Origin: Eremophila alpestris peregrina
Taxonomy: Eukaryota; Chordata; Aves; Passeriformes; Alaudidae
NCBI GenBank assembly: GCA_009792885.1
Contig: WMCF01000174.1
Coordinates: 440,171-504,170, forward strand
Length of the DNA: 64,000 nucleotides
Reading direction: 5' to 3'
The translations under genes and the position numbers were made by a program. The notes under the pieces were generated by a model. It was not told the DNA's origin, did no database searches, and saw nothing but the letters and a program-made list of their open reading frames with translations. Every line of letters starts with the position of its first letter. The first letter of the stretch is position 1. Shown here piece after piece: positions 10,501 to 25,500 of the stretch.

Positions 10501-13500
10501 TGGGGGTAGCGGCTGGGCGAGTACATGCCCGACTCGGGCGTGGAGGGCAGGATGCTGGGCTGGGGGGTGCCACTGCCCAGGCTGCCCTCGGGGCCCAGCC
10601 CCGGCTCTGTCCTGCAGGAAACACAAAACAGACCCCGCTGCACTCAGGATCCCTCGCGGGGGGAAAGGGTGGTGAGCACAGCCATGGCAGTGAGCAGGGA
10701 CTGCCACTGCAGGGACCCCCAAGGGCAGGACAGGGACCTCAGGGTAGGACAGGGACTCCCTGGGCAGGGCAGGGATTACAGGACAAGGACCCCTGGGGCA
10801 GGGCAGGGCAGGGTAGGACAGGGCACACACCTGACTCTGTCGTAGGGGGCTCCGTAGGAGTAGTGCTGCCGCTGCCCCATGGCCATGTTGCCCATGGCGG
10901 GGCCGCCGGCGCGGTTGTAAGGGTCACCCATGCCACTGTTGGGGCCCTGCCCTGAGGACATGAAGGGGTCACTTCCCGGAGCTGCAAGAGAGACAAAGGA
11001 GCACTGAGCACAGCCACCTGTGCCCCAGGGAAAGGCAGCAGAGGTTGTGGGGAGCACCCAGGCACACAGGGCCGAGGGCTCCAGGAGGAGATGGTCCCTC
11101 ACCTTTCCTCATACTGCTGTAAGGATCTTTATTTGGCTCGTAAGACATGCGACCCATCATGTCAGAGGTATTCATGCTGGGCTGGTACCCTGGGTTTGGA
11201 GTCATGGAGTTCCGTTTCTGGAACGTGGGATCGCTGCCATCTGCAAAGGCATCCTGGAGGCCCACGGAGTTACTCCTGTTCCAAAACACCCCACAGGGAC
11301 CACGTTACAGAGGTCACGAGGGTCCTCAGGACACTCTTCCTCTCAGGTGTTGCCATCCCCTCCAAGGGCCACAGAGTCGAGAGGAGCTGCCCTTTCACAG
11401 TGCTGCCCTCACACCCAACCCCAAATTAAAGAATATTCACACACAATGATGCTGTCAGCCATGAAGGAGGGAACAAAGCGATGGAGTCCCACCAAAACAA
11501 GTGCCCAGGGCCCCAACATCTGCAGCAATGAGCCAGAGGTGACCCCCAGCCCCAGCAGGGGTTCCATACCTGATGCCTGGCAAAGGGGGCATCTGACTAT
11601 GTGGCGTCGACGCTGGAGTTGGTGGCTTCAGGTCTCCTCCTTCTGCCATGGAGCTGCTGGTGGACTGAGGTGTCTGAGGGCCCTGCATGGAGCCTGACCC
11701 CGCTGCAAGGGGAGGAACGTGGGGTGAGCACCCTATGGATGCAACCCTGAACCTCCCACAACATCAGCCTTGAGAACAGAGAGTCCTCTGAGGAACAGGC
11801 AGATGAAATATGGCCAAAAAAGCACGGGGAGCTCAGCAGTTCAAGGACAGGCTGGGCCAGGCTCCCCAGAAGAACCCAAAGCTGAGAGGTTGTGTCTCTG
11901 CTCATCTTAACCCCGTTCCCTTTTCCACACCACGGCCCTGTGTGGTGCTTCCCAAGGTATCAGCAGAGGCTGATGCTCTGGAGTGCAGCACGTGGGGCTT
12001 CCTGCCACCACTGATGTGCCTGTCACCTTCACATCCCCCAGCCAGCAGGGTGGGCTTTGAACCCTGTCCTGGCAGTGTCAGCATCTCCCCAGGGATGGAA
12101 ACCTCAGCTGAAGCCACCAAGGAACTCTGGAGGCTCCTCTGTGTGCTCTGCCCTTGCAGAGCAGTGAATTCCCAGTGAAGCACCACTCCCAAGGATTCCT
12201 GGAACAGGGAATGCCGGAGCTGCCGGATCCTTCACTGGAGGACAGAACTGGTCCAGCAGGTTCCCTGCAAGTCCCAGCCTCCTTCCTGCTCCACTGAGCT
12301 TTGACCAAAGCCCTGTGTGTGACCCAGCTGTGCTGGAGCTCCAGCAGCTCTCCCCTGGCCCGGGATGGCTGTGACAGCACCAGCTCAGGTTCAGCTGCTC
12401 CTCACAGCTGGCAGGAGCTGAACTCTTAATTAATGTTTCCATTAGTTCCCGTCCCCAGCACTGATATCCCTCAGCTTCAGCCCTGCTGGCTGATGAGTCA
12501 TTTCAGCTATTCATTAAAATCCTCCGGGGTCAGGTCCAGGGCATGTTTGTTTACACCCCACCTTCCTGGCACCCTGTCCTCTGCTCGGTGACTCCCTCTG
12601 GCCTGGGCAGCTCTGCGAGGAGGAAGGGCAGCAGCAGCTCCTGGGGAGTTCCATTCACAGCCCCTCCCTGGCACAAGAGCCCTGCAGCCCCCAGGAATTC
12701 ACTCTGGCACTGCTGGCAGGCAGGAAGAGGCCCTGAGACATTCCCAGAGACATTCCCTGAGACATTCCCCTCCCTGCTGCCATTTGTGTTTGTCCCCACC
12801 TCCTGCCGTCCCTCCCACTCACAAATTCACACGGAGCTGGAGCAGGGCCAGCTCCAGCTCTGGGAATTCAAGCCCAAGGTGCCTCCCCTGGGACTCTGTG
12901 GGGTTTTCAGGAAACTGCCAGTGCCCATGAGGGAATTCCCAGCTCCCTTCAGCCAGGATCCCTGGGAATCCCTCTGGGTGCTGAGGGCTGTGATGGGCAC
13001 TGCATGGAGGGGCTCTGGCAGCAGGAATTGTCCCCCTGCAGCCTCAGGAAGGGCTAATGGAGAATGGCACAGTGCAATCCTCACCCTCCCCAAAGTCCTG
13101 CAGGAGTTCCCTTGGCAGAACAGGCTGAAATGAAGAGAAGCCAATGCCAACAGGTTGTGAGGTCTGCAAGGAGAGCAAACCTCTGCTGTGGGACAGCAGA
13201 GCCCTTCAGCCAAGTGATGAAATGGCTTCAAAATGTCCCCATTGTCCAAAGGCTCCCAAAGAGGGAATTTATTCCCATCCAGGAGATTCCCTGGGGGCCA
13301 GGGGCCTGCAGGACACAGCCCTGGAGAGCAGCATCCAGCAGGACTCCACACTCCCCTAGGGCTCTTCAGCCTGGAGCTGGGCTGACAGAGCAACTCCTGT
13401 GCTACCCTGCACCCCCAGGGCCTGAGAGCAAGAAAAGGAAAGTGAAAGAGGAGCAGGGACTGGCTGAGTGATTCAGCAGAAAGGATCAGAGCCACCAGCC

Positions 13501-16500
13501 AGGCTCCAGTGCTGCCTCTGCACATTCCCAGCTGTGGGAGCCTGGAGCAAGGGAGCTCAGAGCAGGGTTTGAACTGGAAATGCAGCAGAGTCCTCTCACA
13601 GCAGCACCCAAATGTGCAAGAGTTTGGGTTAAGAGCCCTGCAAACTCCTTGTGCTGAGGCAGGAGCTGAGCCCAGAGCCAAGCCCTGCACAAACACCACG
13701 AGAGCTCAAACAAAACAAAACAGAACTGATGCAGCACCTGATCCACCCTGACACTGCACACCCAGAGCTACAGCGAGTCCAAAGTGGCTTCCTAAAAGTC
13801 TCATCTGTCTCCAAATAAACTCCAAATGCTCTCAACATCTTTGTTGCACTGCCTCAGGGGGGCAAGAAAGAGGTTTTGGAGAGAAAGTGGGGCTGGATTT
13901 GTGGTGTAGTTTGAGCAGAACTCAGACACAGCTCTGGACAGAGTTTAGTCTAATGGCACAAAAGTCACTTTATCCTGCAGAACACCAAGGCTGAAGCTCC
14001 ACTGGGACAAGACACAATTTAGTTCTTTAAAAAACCCCCCCTGTAGCTGAAAGGAGAGAGAAATGTGGTGCCCAGCAGAGCACTGGGACAAGCCCCCTGT
14101 CACTGAGGGGTTCAGCAGGGCTGGGACACAACTGCACTGCAGCCTAAAGAGGTTCATTATTCCACTCCTCAGGAGCCAGACAAAGATGGTGCCAGGTTTC
14201 CAAAAAGGCTTTTTTTTTTTTTTTTTTTTTTTTTTGCAAACATTATAGGAACTTCAAAGCAGAGCAAGTTTTTATTTCACCTACATGAGCAGGCTCCTGA
14301 CCAGAAAAAGCATCTGAAGTTTTTTAGTTATAAGACAAACTGGAAAACTCAAGCTGTAAGAAGAGTTGGCAAATTCAGCAGCAATTCAAGCAATGAACTC
14401 AATGCAAATGAGACAGAAAGGCTCAGACTTTCCAAAGAGCAGAGAGCACAACGTGCATGGCTGGCCTGGATGTCTTTTCTCTTTTTGTTTAACAAATCTG
14501 AATTGAGCATTATGCTTAAATATTCTAAAACAGGAGCACCCCATCAAATCTGAAACAACATTTTTAAGCTTAATTTTAAAGGCCTTCATTCCTGAAGCAC
14601 CCAGCTTGCTGTAGGCCTCCAGGGCTCTGTGCATAGCCTCACCAAATCCTGCCTGGCTCCTGCTGAGGGCTGAGAGCAGGAGCTCCTGAGGAAGGTGACA
14701 TCCAGCCCTTCCTCCCAGCAGCTGTCACTGGCACACCAGCACAGCTTTTGCAGAGGGTGCCCAGGCACAAGCAGGAGCAGGGGCTGCTGTTGGAATCACC
14801 CTGCAGGGAAACCCCAGTGCTCTCACTCCACCAGATTCCCACCAGGCAGAGATGCAGCAGCAAGCAGAGAGGTGTGTGTGTGTTTTCAGGTTTTCCTTTT
14901 CCTTGAGCTTAGTCCAGAGCCTGGACACACAAAACTGAACTATCCCAAGAGGCTCAACTCACTCCCAGTGTGGCCCACTCCCACGTTACCACAGCATTTT
15001 TATTCCACACAACCAGAGAGCAGCTGGGGCTCCTGTGGCAGTTCTGTGACCCACAGCAGAGACCCCTCCTGCTCACCCCACACCAGCTCGGGCCTCACCT
15101 GGAGATGGAGGCTGGATCTTGGTCTGGGACTTCTTGGAATCAGCAGCTGCAAAGATGTCAGGGGGAGGGTCCTCTCCCCTCTCGATCTTGCACTCGAAGG
15201 CGTACAGACACTGGATGTACTGCTTCTTCAGAGAGCTGGCTGCACTGCTCGACGTGCCCACGTTCAGGTTGGTGGCCAGCTCACGCCACTTCTTGTTCTT
15301 GTTGACCTGCACAAACAAACAGGAGGCTCTGAGCTCCCAAATCCCAGCTGTGCCTGCTCCAAGGGGAGGAAGGAACCCTTTCCCCAGCTCGCACAAAGGA
15401 TGCAGTGAGGGCTAAGCACAGCAACCCCCAAAAAACTACTGAGCTCCCTTCTTCACCTACAGGAAAGTTTTCAGATTTACAGGGACAGATTGCAAATCAA
15501 ATTAGTCACGAGGTCAGCTGACAGCCAGATGCAAAGACAAAGACAGTGTCACCAATCTTTGCACTGGACAAAGCAGGGAAAAAGGGCTTGAATTGGCTCT
15601 GGCCACAGACTGTTGTCAGCCAGACAAAGGGAGAGCAGACATCTGGCTCACTTAAATGGCACTGGGTTTTATTTACAGAAATAAAACAGATAAAATGTGG
15701 CTAAGTGGAAATCCATGGCTGACATCTGAGCACAGAGCTGATTCCTGTGCCGTGGGCAGCTCTGTCCCCTGGCTGGGGCCACTGACCTGAGTCAATCCCC
15801 CGATCTCCTTGACAGAGATGTAGAGCCTGTACAGGTCCAGGGGCTTCCTGCCCACGGCTGGCAGGTTGGTCATGCCCATGGCCTTCTCCTCAGTGAAGGC
15901 CAGGTACCGATCCACCCACAGCTTCCTCTCGGGCTCCCCGCCCAGCTCGTACAGCTTGGTGATCTTCTCGTTGGTGGTGGTCGAGGAACTGGACTTCTGG
16001 GAGAAGGAGAGAGAGATCAGGACTGAACAGCACAACAGCAGCTCCTCCCTGTGCCACCCTGGCCCTGCTGGCCCCGAGCAGGCTCTTGTGTCCTTCTGCA
16101 CCTGGAGCAGAGGCAGAGATGGCTCTGGCATCCCAAATCCTTATTTAAACATGACCTCGTGAACTAGAGGTGTTCCTCAACCCTGTGATGTTCCAGGTGA
16201 ACCCCAGACCCAAAACTGAGCATGTTCATGGCACATGAGGTGATCCTTCCACAGCACAGAGCAGCCCTGATTTGTGGCCAAGAGCATTTGAGTCCTCTTT
16301 TGCCATAAATAAGAAAGGCAGATGCCAGAACACAGGAGCAGAAATGAGAGATCTCCTGAATCTTCCTGCTGCTGGCACAGGGATCAAACCTGCTGAGCAT
16401 TTGTTTTCCTTCAGGTAGCAAAGGAGGAGACCAGGGGCTCAGAAACTGCTTTTTTGGTGGTTCTTTTGAAAATGGTAGCAGCAATGCAAAGGAAAACACT

Positions 16501-19500
16501 CCCTGAAGAACTTGTTTGCCTCCCTCTTCTGGCTTTAACACAGGATTAGTGAGAGGTTTGTTTGTGAAACAACTGAAACACTTTAGTTGCCACGTCCCAG
16601 CTGAGAGCTGACTTGCTCCAGGCCCACTCCACCAACAAACTCCAGTTTGTTTACGCTGCTTCTGGCAGTTTCACTGTGGCAGGTAATAATTCCTAATACT
16701 GAATTTGTTTTCCAGGTGAGATCCATGACTCCCAGAGGGCTGGGAAACGCTCCCCTCCACTCCTCACACTGTTCAATCCAAGTGAACACACAACACATGC
16801 CTTTATTTCCCTGGATGCTGGAGAGGATGGGAGTCAATAAAAACAAACCCCAGAACATTTTACCTTTGACTTGGATTCTGCTTTGGGCGTCCCATCTGCC
16901 TTGTTGTTCATTTTAGTTGCAGGTGTTAATTTGACATCCCCCAGTCCCATCATTTCAGGGCTTGCTGCCATCCCTGGGAAGTTAAAGGAATCTTTTAACA
17001 CTGATTTTCCTTCCAGTGCAGTGCAATCAGGGGAATGCTGGAGCTCTGGCTTACCTGCAGAGTTGTTGGCCATGTTGCCCCCCATGGGGTAGGGGGGGCC
17101 CTGGGGGTTCATCATTCCAGCCATGCTGTTGATTCCCTGCCCATAAGGAGGCCCAGTGCCCATCATTCCCCCCTGGTTCATGTTGGGATAACCAGGAGGC
17201 CTAGAGGAGGCAAGGAACAAACACTTACTCCACACTGTGCATTATTAAGCATTAGGATATTGCCTTCTGAGGAAGCAGCTTTGCTAAAGGAAACCTAAAA
17301 AGGACATGGAGAAGTGACTTGCCCCAAACCATTTTTCCAAGAGAAGAACAAAGATCAGGTGCTCTTGCAAAGCTCAGCACCCAGAGCCCAAGTCACACTC
17401 TCCAGAGAAAAGGGGGATGCAAACCCTTTGGAAAGTGGGACTTGAGCTCTCAACATTTTCACCCTTCATTTTTCTCCCACATCCACAAACTGAGCTTTAA
17501 TTCCAGTTCTTAAATTGTCTTTAACCTGCAAACTCTGCAGCCCTGGGCAGTGCAGTGAGAACACAGGACTGGGAATCATGGAATGTCCTGGGTTGGAAGT
17601 GTTGTTTTCCATGTGCTGCAAACCTGCCACTCAACTGTGGCTCAAACTTCTCCCTCAAAGGGAAGGATTGGGTGCCTTCATTGGGGTTTGGGAACTCAAG
17701 CCTTGGCAGCCACAGGGAAAAGCAGGAGGCTGCAGGAGCAGCCCTCAGGTGAGGATAAAGAGCAGTGGCCAGTCACACAACAAATCTATCCGCCAGTTCT
17801 GGGGGAACCCAATTGAAGAGCACATTCATGGCTCCCATGGTGTGCTGGTAGGCCACACACACCTACTCTGAAATGGGCAATAAAGGGAAAAACAACCACA
17901 GAAAACAGCACAAAGTTCAGAGCTGAATTCCAGCTCCTTTCCCACAGCTGCTCATCAAGGCCCTAAAAGGAAGAAGCTCCTCACACTGGACAAGCAGTGC
18001 CTTGGATCACACACAGCTGGGTGGCTGCTGGGTTTAGGGGCTGCAGCACAGGGGCAGTGTCCCCAAGTCACCCAGGGAACAGAGAAGGCCAGAAAGCAAA
18101 ACGCAAAAAAACCTGCAGGGATCTCAGAGTTCAATAATTTCATCTATGAACAGTAAAAATTCCCTAAGTGTGTCATAAATGATGTACAGAGTGCTGGAAT
18201 GGTTTGGGTTGGACAGACTGTAAAGATCATCCCCTGCTCTGCCCCTGCCATGGCAGGGACACCTCCCACTGCCCCAGGCTGCTCCAAACCCTGTCCTTGG
18301 GCACTGCCAGGGATCCAGAGGCAGCCACAGCTGCTCTGGGCATCCCAACACACAGCTCCCTGCAGGCTCCCTTTCTAACACTCCACTTTGGAACCAGACC
18401 TCCAGGAAGGACAGAACCCCACCAAGGACAGGACAGACCCCACAGAGAACAGAACCTTGCCAAGGACAGAGCCCCACACGGGACAGAACCCCCCAGATAC
18501 CCCTGTGAGTGTTCCCCCCACAGTGTGGGGTACCCAGAGCCACCCACACCACCCTGTGAGCACTCCCCCTGCAGTGTAGGGTACCCACACCCCCCTGTGA
18601 CCATTCCCCCCTCAGTGTGGGTTCCCCAGAGCCCCCTGTGAGCACTCCCCCTGCAGTGTGGGTTCCCCAGGGCCCCGTGGCAGAGGGCAGAGGTCAGAGG
18701 GCAGGCTCCCAGCCCGTACCTGTTCTGGATGGAGTTGGCAGCAGCGTGCATGGCGGCGGCGGCGGCCTCCTGCGCCTTGCGGTTGATGCCGGCGGGCGGG
18801 GGGCACATGCCGCTGCCCACCTGGGGGGGCATGCTGCCCATGCCCGGGCCGTAGGGCCGGCTGCCCATGGCCCCGTGGCCCATCCTGCCCGGGGGCAGCC
18901 CGCTGTAGGGCGGCACCCCGCTCTGCCCGTGCAGCTGGGCTCCGGCCCCCATGGGCGGCAGGCTGCCCCCCAGCCCCGGGCTCGGGTAGCTGGTGTTGGA
19001 CATGGCGTTGTAGTTGGGCTGCCTGGGGTAACCTCCTGGGGGGACACGAGCACAGGGGGACACGGTTCAGCCCGGCTGGCTTTGGTGAATCACCAGCAGA
19101 GTCCTCTATCGGCAAATATTTAAAGATCGCTGGCGGAGATGAGGGGGAGGTGTTCACACCTCGACACAAAGTCAAAGTACTTGGATGTGAGCCACGTGAA
19201 ATGCGTTTTGACACAGCCAAGGAACAACAGCGATTCGGAGGCTGCCTGAATCTCTCCCAAACCTCAAGCCAGCACAGAGAGCTCAATGGCCCAGGACAGG
19301 ACAGAAAATCCCACATTAACCCTTCCCAAAATAGACACCTCTTCATCATCTTCCTCTCTCTGAAGAGAGCCATCCCTCTGTCACAATTACATGGGATGCA
19401 CAATCTGCTTATTCCTAAATAAGGAGGAAGAATCCTACTTTTAGAACTAGAGCTTTCCCTGAAAGCAACATATTCCATCAACCTCAACAGGAGCAAAGCT

Positions 19501-22500
19501 CTGGTTGGTGTCACCCACAGATTAAGAGGGGACAAATCAAAACATTTATAAAGGAATCATGGAGTGGCTTGGAAGGGACCTTGAAATCATCCCACAGGCA
19601 GGGACACCTTCCACTATCCCAGCTTCTCCAACCAGGCCTTGAACATTCCCAGGGATGGGTCAGGCACAGCTTCTCTGTGCAGCCTGGGGCCCCAGGAAGT
19701 CAGGGGGACAGAGAGAGGCCTTTGGTGGCCCAGTTCCCACCTTGAGGTCCGTACTGGCCGCCCTGGGGTCCGTAGCTGCCCATGGAGTTCTGCTGGTAGG
19801 GCCCCATGCCCGCGTGCATCTGCGCTCCCGAGGACTGCCGGGGGGACAGGGCTGAGCCAGGCTGGGGGGAGCTGTACTGGGGCATCTGGGGGTTCCTCTG
19901 CATGTACCCTGCACGCCAGGAGGGAGCAAAGGGTTAGTGCCAAGCGTCCAGAGCTGCCCCTGCACACACACACATGTTCCAGGCAACAGCAAAATCCTTC
20001 CAGCCACAGCCCCGACACATTTTGGTGGTTGCATTAAGGAGCCAGTGTTATCTGAGCAGATAACAGATCCAATTTCCTGTTTTAGCCAGAAAAAAGAAAA
20101 AACCCTCAGTGTCACTGCTGCAGCTGGGGACCCACCTCGGTCCTGGGCGATGCCAGCCTGGTTCAGGGATGGGTGCAGGATGGAGTCGGACTGGCCACTG
20201 GGCGGGCGTGGGGGCATCTGAGTGCCTGGCCAGGACAGGGACACAGCATCAGCACAGAGCCCCACAGAGCCCCAGCACAGAGCCCCACACACTCAGCACA
20301 GAGCCCCACACACCCAGCAAACAGCCCCACACAGCCCCAAACACCCAGCACAGCCCAGCACAGAGCCCCATACATCCAGCACAGCCCAGCACAGAGCCCC
20401 ACAGAGCTCCACAGAGCCCCACAGAGCTCCAAACACCCAGCACAGAGCCCAGCACAGAGCCCGACACACACCCAGCACAGCACAGAGCCCCACACACCCA
20501 GCAAACAGCCCCACACAGCCCCAGCACAACGGGGTGCTGGCCACAGTGAGGAGGAAGGACAGGGAGTGCTCACACTGGGCAGTGTGATGGCTCAGCCAGC
20601 CCTGTGACACCACCACAGCAGCTCAGGAACACCTCAGAACCACACAGAACCACACTGGGCAGCTCCTCCCCACTGGGCACCACAGCTCAGCCCCACCAGA
20701 GCCCAGCAGGGAGGGGAGGAGAGGTTACCTGGGACTGCAGCAGGGGACAGGGGACCGGAGCGGGACTGAGCAACGCTGGCTGGAGATCCAACTGGGGAGG
20801 GGGAGGGTCCTCTGATGCCTGGCAGGTGAGGAGAGGTATGTGGCGAGAAAGGAGACTGAGCTGGGTTACTCTGCTCTCCTTGGCTGCTGGAAATCCCTGA
20901 TGTGCTTACTCCAGGGCTCAGGGCTCCTTCGGTCCCCATGGGCAGGTCATCTATGGAACCAGACAGGTCCTGCAGGGCACAGAACACATCAGACACCACA
21001 GAGCCACGGGGCTGCTCTCACACACCAGCCAGGAGGAGCATCTGTCCCTGGGCATGCTGCACACACCAGGCAGGGAGCTCTGTTTACTGCTGGTACCAAA
21101 GGCTGCTGCAGACTGAGGCAGCTGCCAGACGTGTCTTATCCTGAACCCAGGAGCTCCTGAGCTGGTTTGCTGCTGGCCCAAACAAGTGGCTAATTCTCCT
21201 GCTTGGTCCTTTGAATTCAGTTTAGAGGTGGGAAGTTAAGGAATGCATCAACAGCACACGTAAAACTGCAAACACAGGAGACAGTCCATGTGATCATGGC
21301 TTGGAAGGGAAACGTGGCTCAGCCCCTGAAAGACAGAAAACTCCTGCCTCACCATAATTAATTCATAAACCTCCTATGAGCTGGGAAACTACTCACTTGA
21401 GATGGATAAAAACAAACTAAACAGAGATTTAAAAGAAAACCATAAAATACTCTTCAGGGTTCCCACTTCCCTTTCTTCAAAGACAGCAAAAATTAGCAGT
21501 TACTGCATCAACCTGTAAAGTTCAGCTTTTCTCCAAGGCAAGGCTAGGAAACACCCTTCCTCCTGCATGTATTCACCTTGGAGAAGAAAAGCACAAAAAG
21601 CCTGAGAGAGCTGAAACCCCCAATTGCCACAGCAGCATCCAAAAGCAGCTGGCACGTGTGAGAATGGGGAGAATTCCAGTTCTGATGAGCAGATCCAACG
21701 TGCCCAGTTGTGCTGGATAACAAGGTGCATCAGCTGCTCAGCCCTGGCCTGCAGTGAATGAGTCAGGAGCAGCCCCAGCCAGAGGAAGTGGCAGTGTGTT
21801 TGAACAGAAAGCTGGGAAGTTGTAACTATTCCAGGGATTAGATAAAATCTCTGCCAGAGGTTCAAAGGATCACGGCAGGTGAAGAAGTGGAGGCCAAAGC
21901 TTACCAGGACTTCCCTTACCCTTCCTAAGTCTTCCAGAGCAATCAGCTGTGGATCAGAAGGGTTCTGGGTGAGCCCTGAGGGAATCCCAGGTCATTTTTC
22001 CCTGCACAGAATTCAGCTGAACAGCAAAAGCAGAGCCAACCTCGTTTAAAGCCCACAGAGAAAGGCCGAGGCAGCTGATGGAGCACCTGGACACTCTGGT
22101 TTCATTTACACTGACAGCACAATCCCTGGTTCAGCAGCAGTTCAGGGAATGCTTTCCCAGCTCTGGCAGTGCACATGGGCCTGGAACACCAGAAACTGCA
22201 ACTCATCAGCCTTGGGGAGCCCTCACACCCAACTCCTGCCTGCCAGGGGAGGTGGAGAGGCTCTGCCAGCACATCCAGGATGAGGAAGCCATGGAGATTG
22301 GAATTCTGGAGGAGTAAAAGCCAACACAAGTGACACCCAAGCACCTCATCATGTCTGTGGGACAGAGGCAGAGCTGGGCCTCAGCACCACTTCTGGCTGC
22401 TACAGCACAGCAATTTCCTCTGCTCTCATGGAATTTGAACAAAATGCTTCTAACAAATGCTGGCTACTGTAACTGCAGAGCCCAGACACTTGGGGGGATG

Positions 22501-25500
22501 ATTTAGTGTCCCTGCTCCCCTTCCATTCCTGCTCCTGTTGGAGAGCTCATTTCCTGCCCCACAGTCTCTGAGGTATATTTGCTTACTGCTCAAGTGTTAT
22601 CTTCCTAAAGGAACAAAACAAAAAAAAAGCTTTGTTTTATTTCAGTGTAAGCTAAAAAACTGCAGAAAAAGCCTAAAAATAGGCTTTTGTCTGAGATCTC
22701 CTGCAATTTTCACTCCTTTCCTATTGTAACATCAAAAGCATTGCTCCCTTCTGCAGCTATTTGGGTGTTTTTCCCTGGACAACTTTGACAAATCCCACAT
22801 TCCTACTGCGGAAACCATCTCAAGTGGGAGGAAGGAGACATTATTTCCAACATTTTGCATTAAAAAGCGACAACCAACACAAACAATCAAGAGCAAAACA
22901 CTCCTCTCACTGAGATTTACTGCACCCAAGTGCAGCCACTGCCAGGAGACACTCACAGGGATTCCCCAATGGAATCACAGTGTCCTGAACCCAGCTCAGC
23001 CCAGCCCACAGCTGGGTGGGAATACTGGCATGTCCCTTCCATGCAGGAAGGTAGTTTTAATCACCAAATGCTCCCCAACACTTCTCATCACTGAAATGAA
23101 GCTGGAGGCCAAACCCATTTCCAGCTCTGGAATTCTGCACCACATAAGCTCCTGGATTTTAGAGCAGTTAAACCCAGAGAGCAGAGGGGCAGTGCCTGGG
23201 CTCAGAGATGAGGGACTTTTAGGCCCAAGGAAAAAAAAAAAAACATTAAAAATGTGCAGACAAACAGGGCATGAAAGAACTGCTACAGAGCAAGGTGAAG
23301 TGTGAGTTTCCTGCCTTTAACTGGAGGTAAGTGCTTCTCCAAGAGGCAAGAGAGAAGGTTTTGGGTGTGGGGAGGTCACTGCTCCATGGCCTGGGCAATG
23401 CTCTACAAGAACTTGGGAGGACAAGGCTTGGAAATGCCAGACACAGAAATACCTGTGAGACACACGATGAAGGAATGTTAAAAAAGGTTTGAAAATTAAC
23501 TGCTGAGAAGTAGATAACAATCTCCAGAGCTCATGTCTTCCACCTTGCCTGTGTATCAATGCTTGAGTACTCAAGTCATTTAAAAACATCCCATTTTAAT
23601 GAGGCAGGGGGATCCTGGGTGGCTGCACCCCTGTGAGCATTGCTGACACACCATGAGGGAGCCCAGAGCTTCAGCTCTGCATCAGGCTCCCAGATTATCA
23701 GTTTAAATGAGTTTAAAGTGAATTACCCTTTCCCAGCTGCTGGGACATGAGTTGAAAACAGGCCTATGAAAATCAAGTAACTCCTGAAGTGACTTTCACC
23801 TCCAAAGAGATGTGAGTTTTATGAATTCCAACAATAAAGTCATTTCCCAGCAAAGAAGGGTTCTGCCAGCACAGCAGCATTTTCTGAGTGTGTTATTCAG
23901 CAGGACTGAGCTGCTCAGAAGGGAAACTCCTGCAAGGGGAAGGAGAAAACATGGACTGGAATGTCTGAGCCCCAGCACTCATCAGTGGGGAGCTGCTCTG
24001 CTCCCACCAGATTCTCTCTCAGGATGTCAAGCACCAGGGGTTAATTAAACCTAAAGGGTCTGATAGCCCCAAACCAGGGGAAAAGGAAATCCCTGCACCT
24101 CCCCACAGCCCGTTTTCAGTGCAGCTGGAGCAGAGAAGCCTTTAAAAAACAACAAAACCCGATGGAAATAATGGAGACCTGCTGCCATCAGGGGGTTCTG
24201 GACCCAGCCCAAGAGCAGAGGGCCTGGGAGGATTTATTTGCCTCCCAGGGAGCAGCAGGAGGAGACCTGGAAAGGCAGGGCAGCAGCAGGAGAAGGGCTC
24301 TCCCCTTCCCTCTGCAGCCAGGGAGCCCAGACAGGAGGTGAGGCTCGGCAGCAGCAGCTCTGCCAACTCAAGGAAACGTCAGGGTCTGGAGAATTTCCTC
24401 ACGTGTTTCCAATGTGTTTTTTATGCATTTTATTGCTCATCTGCCATGCAGATCAAAAACGCTGGAGGGATTCCAACTATTTCACACAGAATCTCACACT
24501 CCAGGCTGGCTGCAGCCCCAAAGCCTGAGTTTCTTCACTTGAAAGAGTGCCCAGTGTTATTTTGGGATGTGACCTGATAGCGGAAGCCCACGGGGACCCT
24601 GGGAGGGAGCAGCTCCAGCTGCCAGGGGATGCCCAGTGCCAGGGGGCTGTCAGGGCTGCTGACAAACAGCCCAACACCTCCCTCTCACACCACAACACAG
24701 CCCTGCCTGCCATCACACAGCCTGCTGCCCACGGCTGGGGGGCAGGGGAGCTCAGCCCCTGGCAGGGAAAAAGGGCTGCAAGTCCTGGCAGGAGCAGCAC
24801 AGGGAGCCAGGGGGGTTTGTGCTGGGATGCTTTTATCTGGCAGCAGGAACCACCACCCCTCTATCTGATACAGCTCATTTGTTAAACAAACAGAGAGATG
24901 AAACGACCAGAAACACTTCAGATCGAGGTAACAAAGTCCCAGAGGAGCAGAGAGACTCGAGGCTCTGCTCAGGCCCATCCCAGGGGGCTGGAAGAGCAGG
25001 AAGACTGACCAGAAAGCAAATGGAATTCCTGAGCCTCCCTCCCTGCCCATCCCCAGGCTGGCCCTTCCACGTGGGAAGTGTGGGGGAGCAGGGAATGATC
25101 TCAGCACCATCAGATCACCCGACTGCACTCAAGGAAATGATGGTCTGAGAGGAGCATGTGGTGGAGCCCATAAATTCTGTAAGGCCAGTTGTTTCCATAA
25201 GATGCTCACAAGCAAGACCAGAGAACAATGGCTAAATGTATTCCCCAGTTCTTTCTGAAAGGGAAAAAGCCTCTTCCTTCCTTCTAATTGAAACACTCAC
25301 TTTCTACTACAAGCTCTTTTTCTTTGCTTTTCCACTTACTCAAGAACGACCAACATTTAAAAATCACAAGCTTGTCCTTTCCTTCCCCTTTATTTCCACA
25401 CCCGAAATACCTCGATCCTCTCTATCACAACAATCACACAGCTGACTGGCAGGATCTCCCTGCTATTCTGGGGACATGGAGAGGCTTGTTCCTCCTTTGG

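Noticed and set aside
20240..20530. Regular repeats that could suggest a CRISPR array
   Set aside because: There are no unique spacers, units are contiguous and variable, and the host is a vertebrate.
20163..20616. Several overlapping 90-150 codon frames, some Cys/Leu/Gly-rich and membrane-like
   Set aside because: They are translations of the intron 5 tandem array; period and lack of stops explain them.
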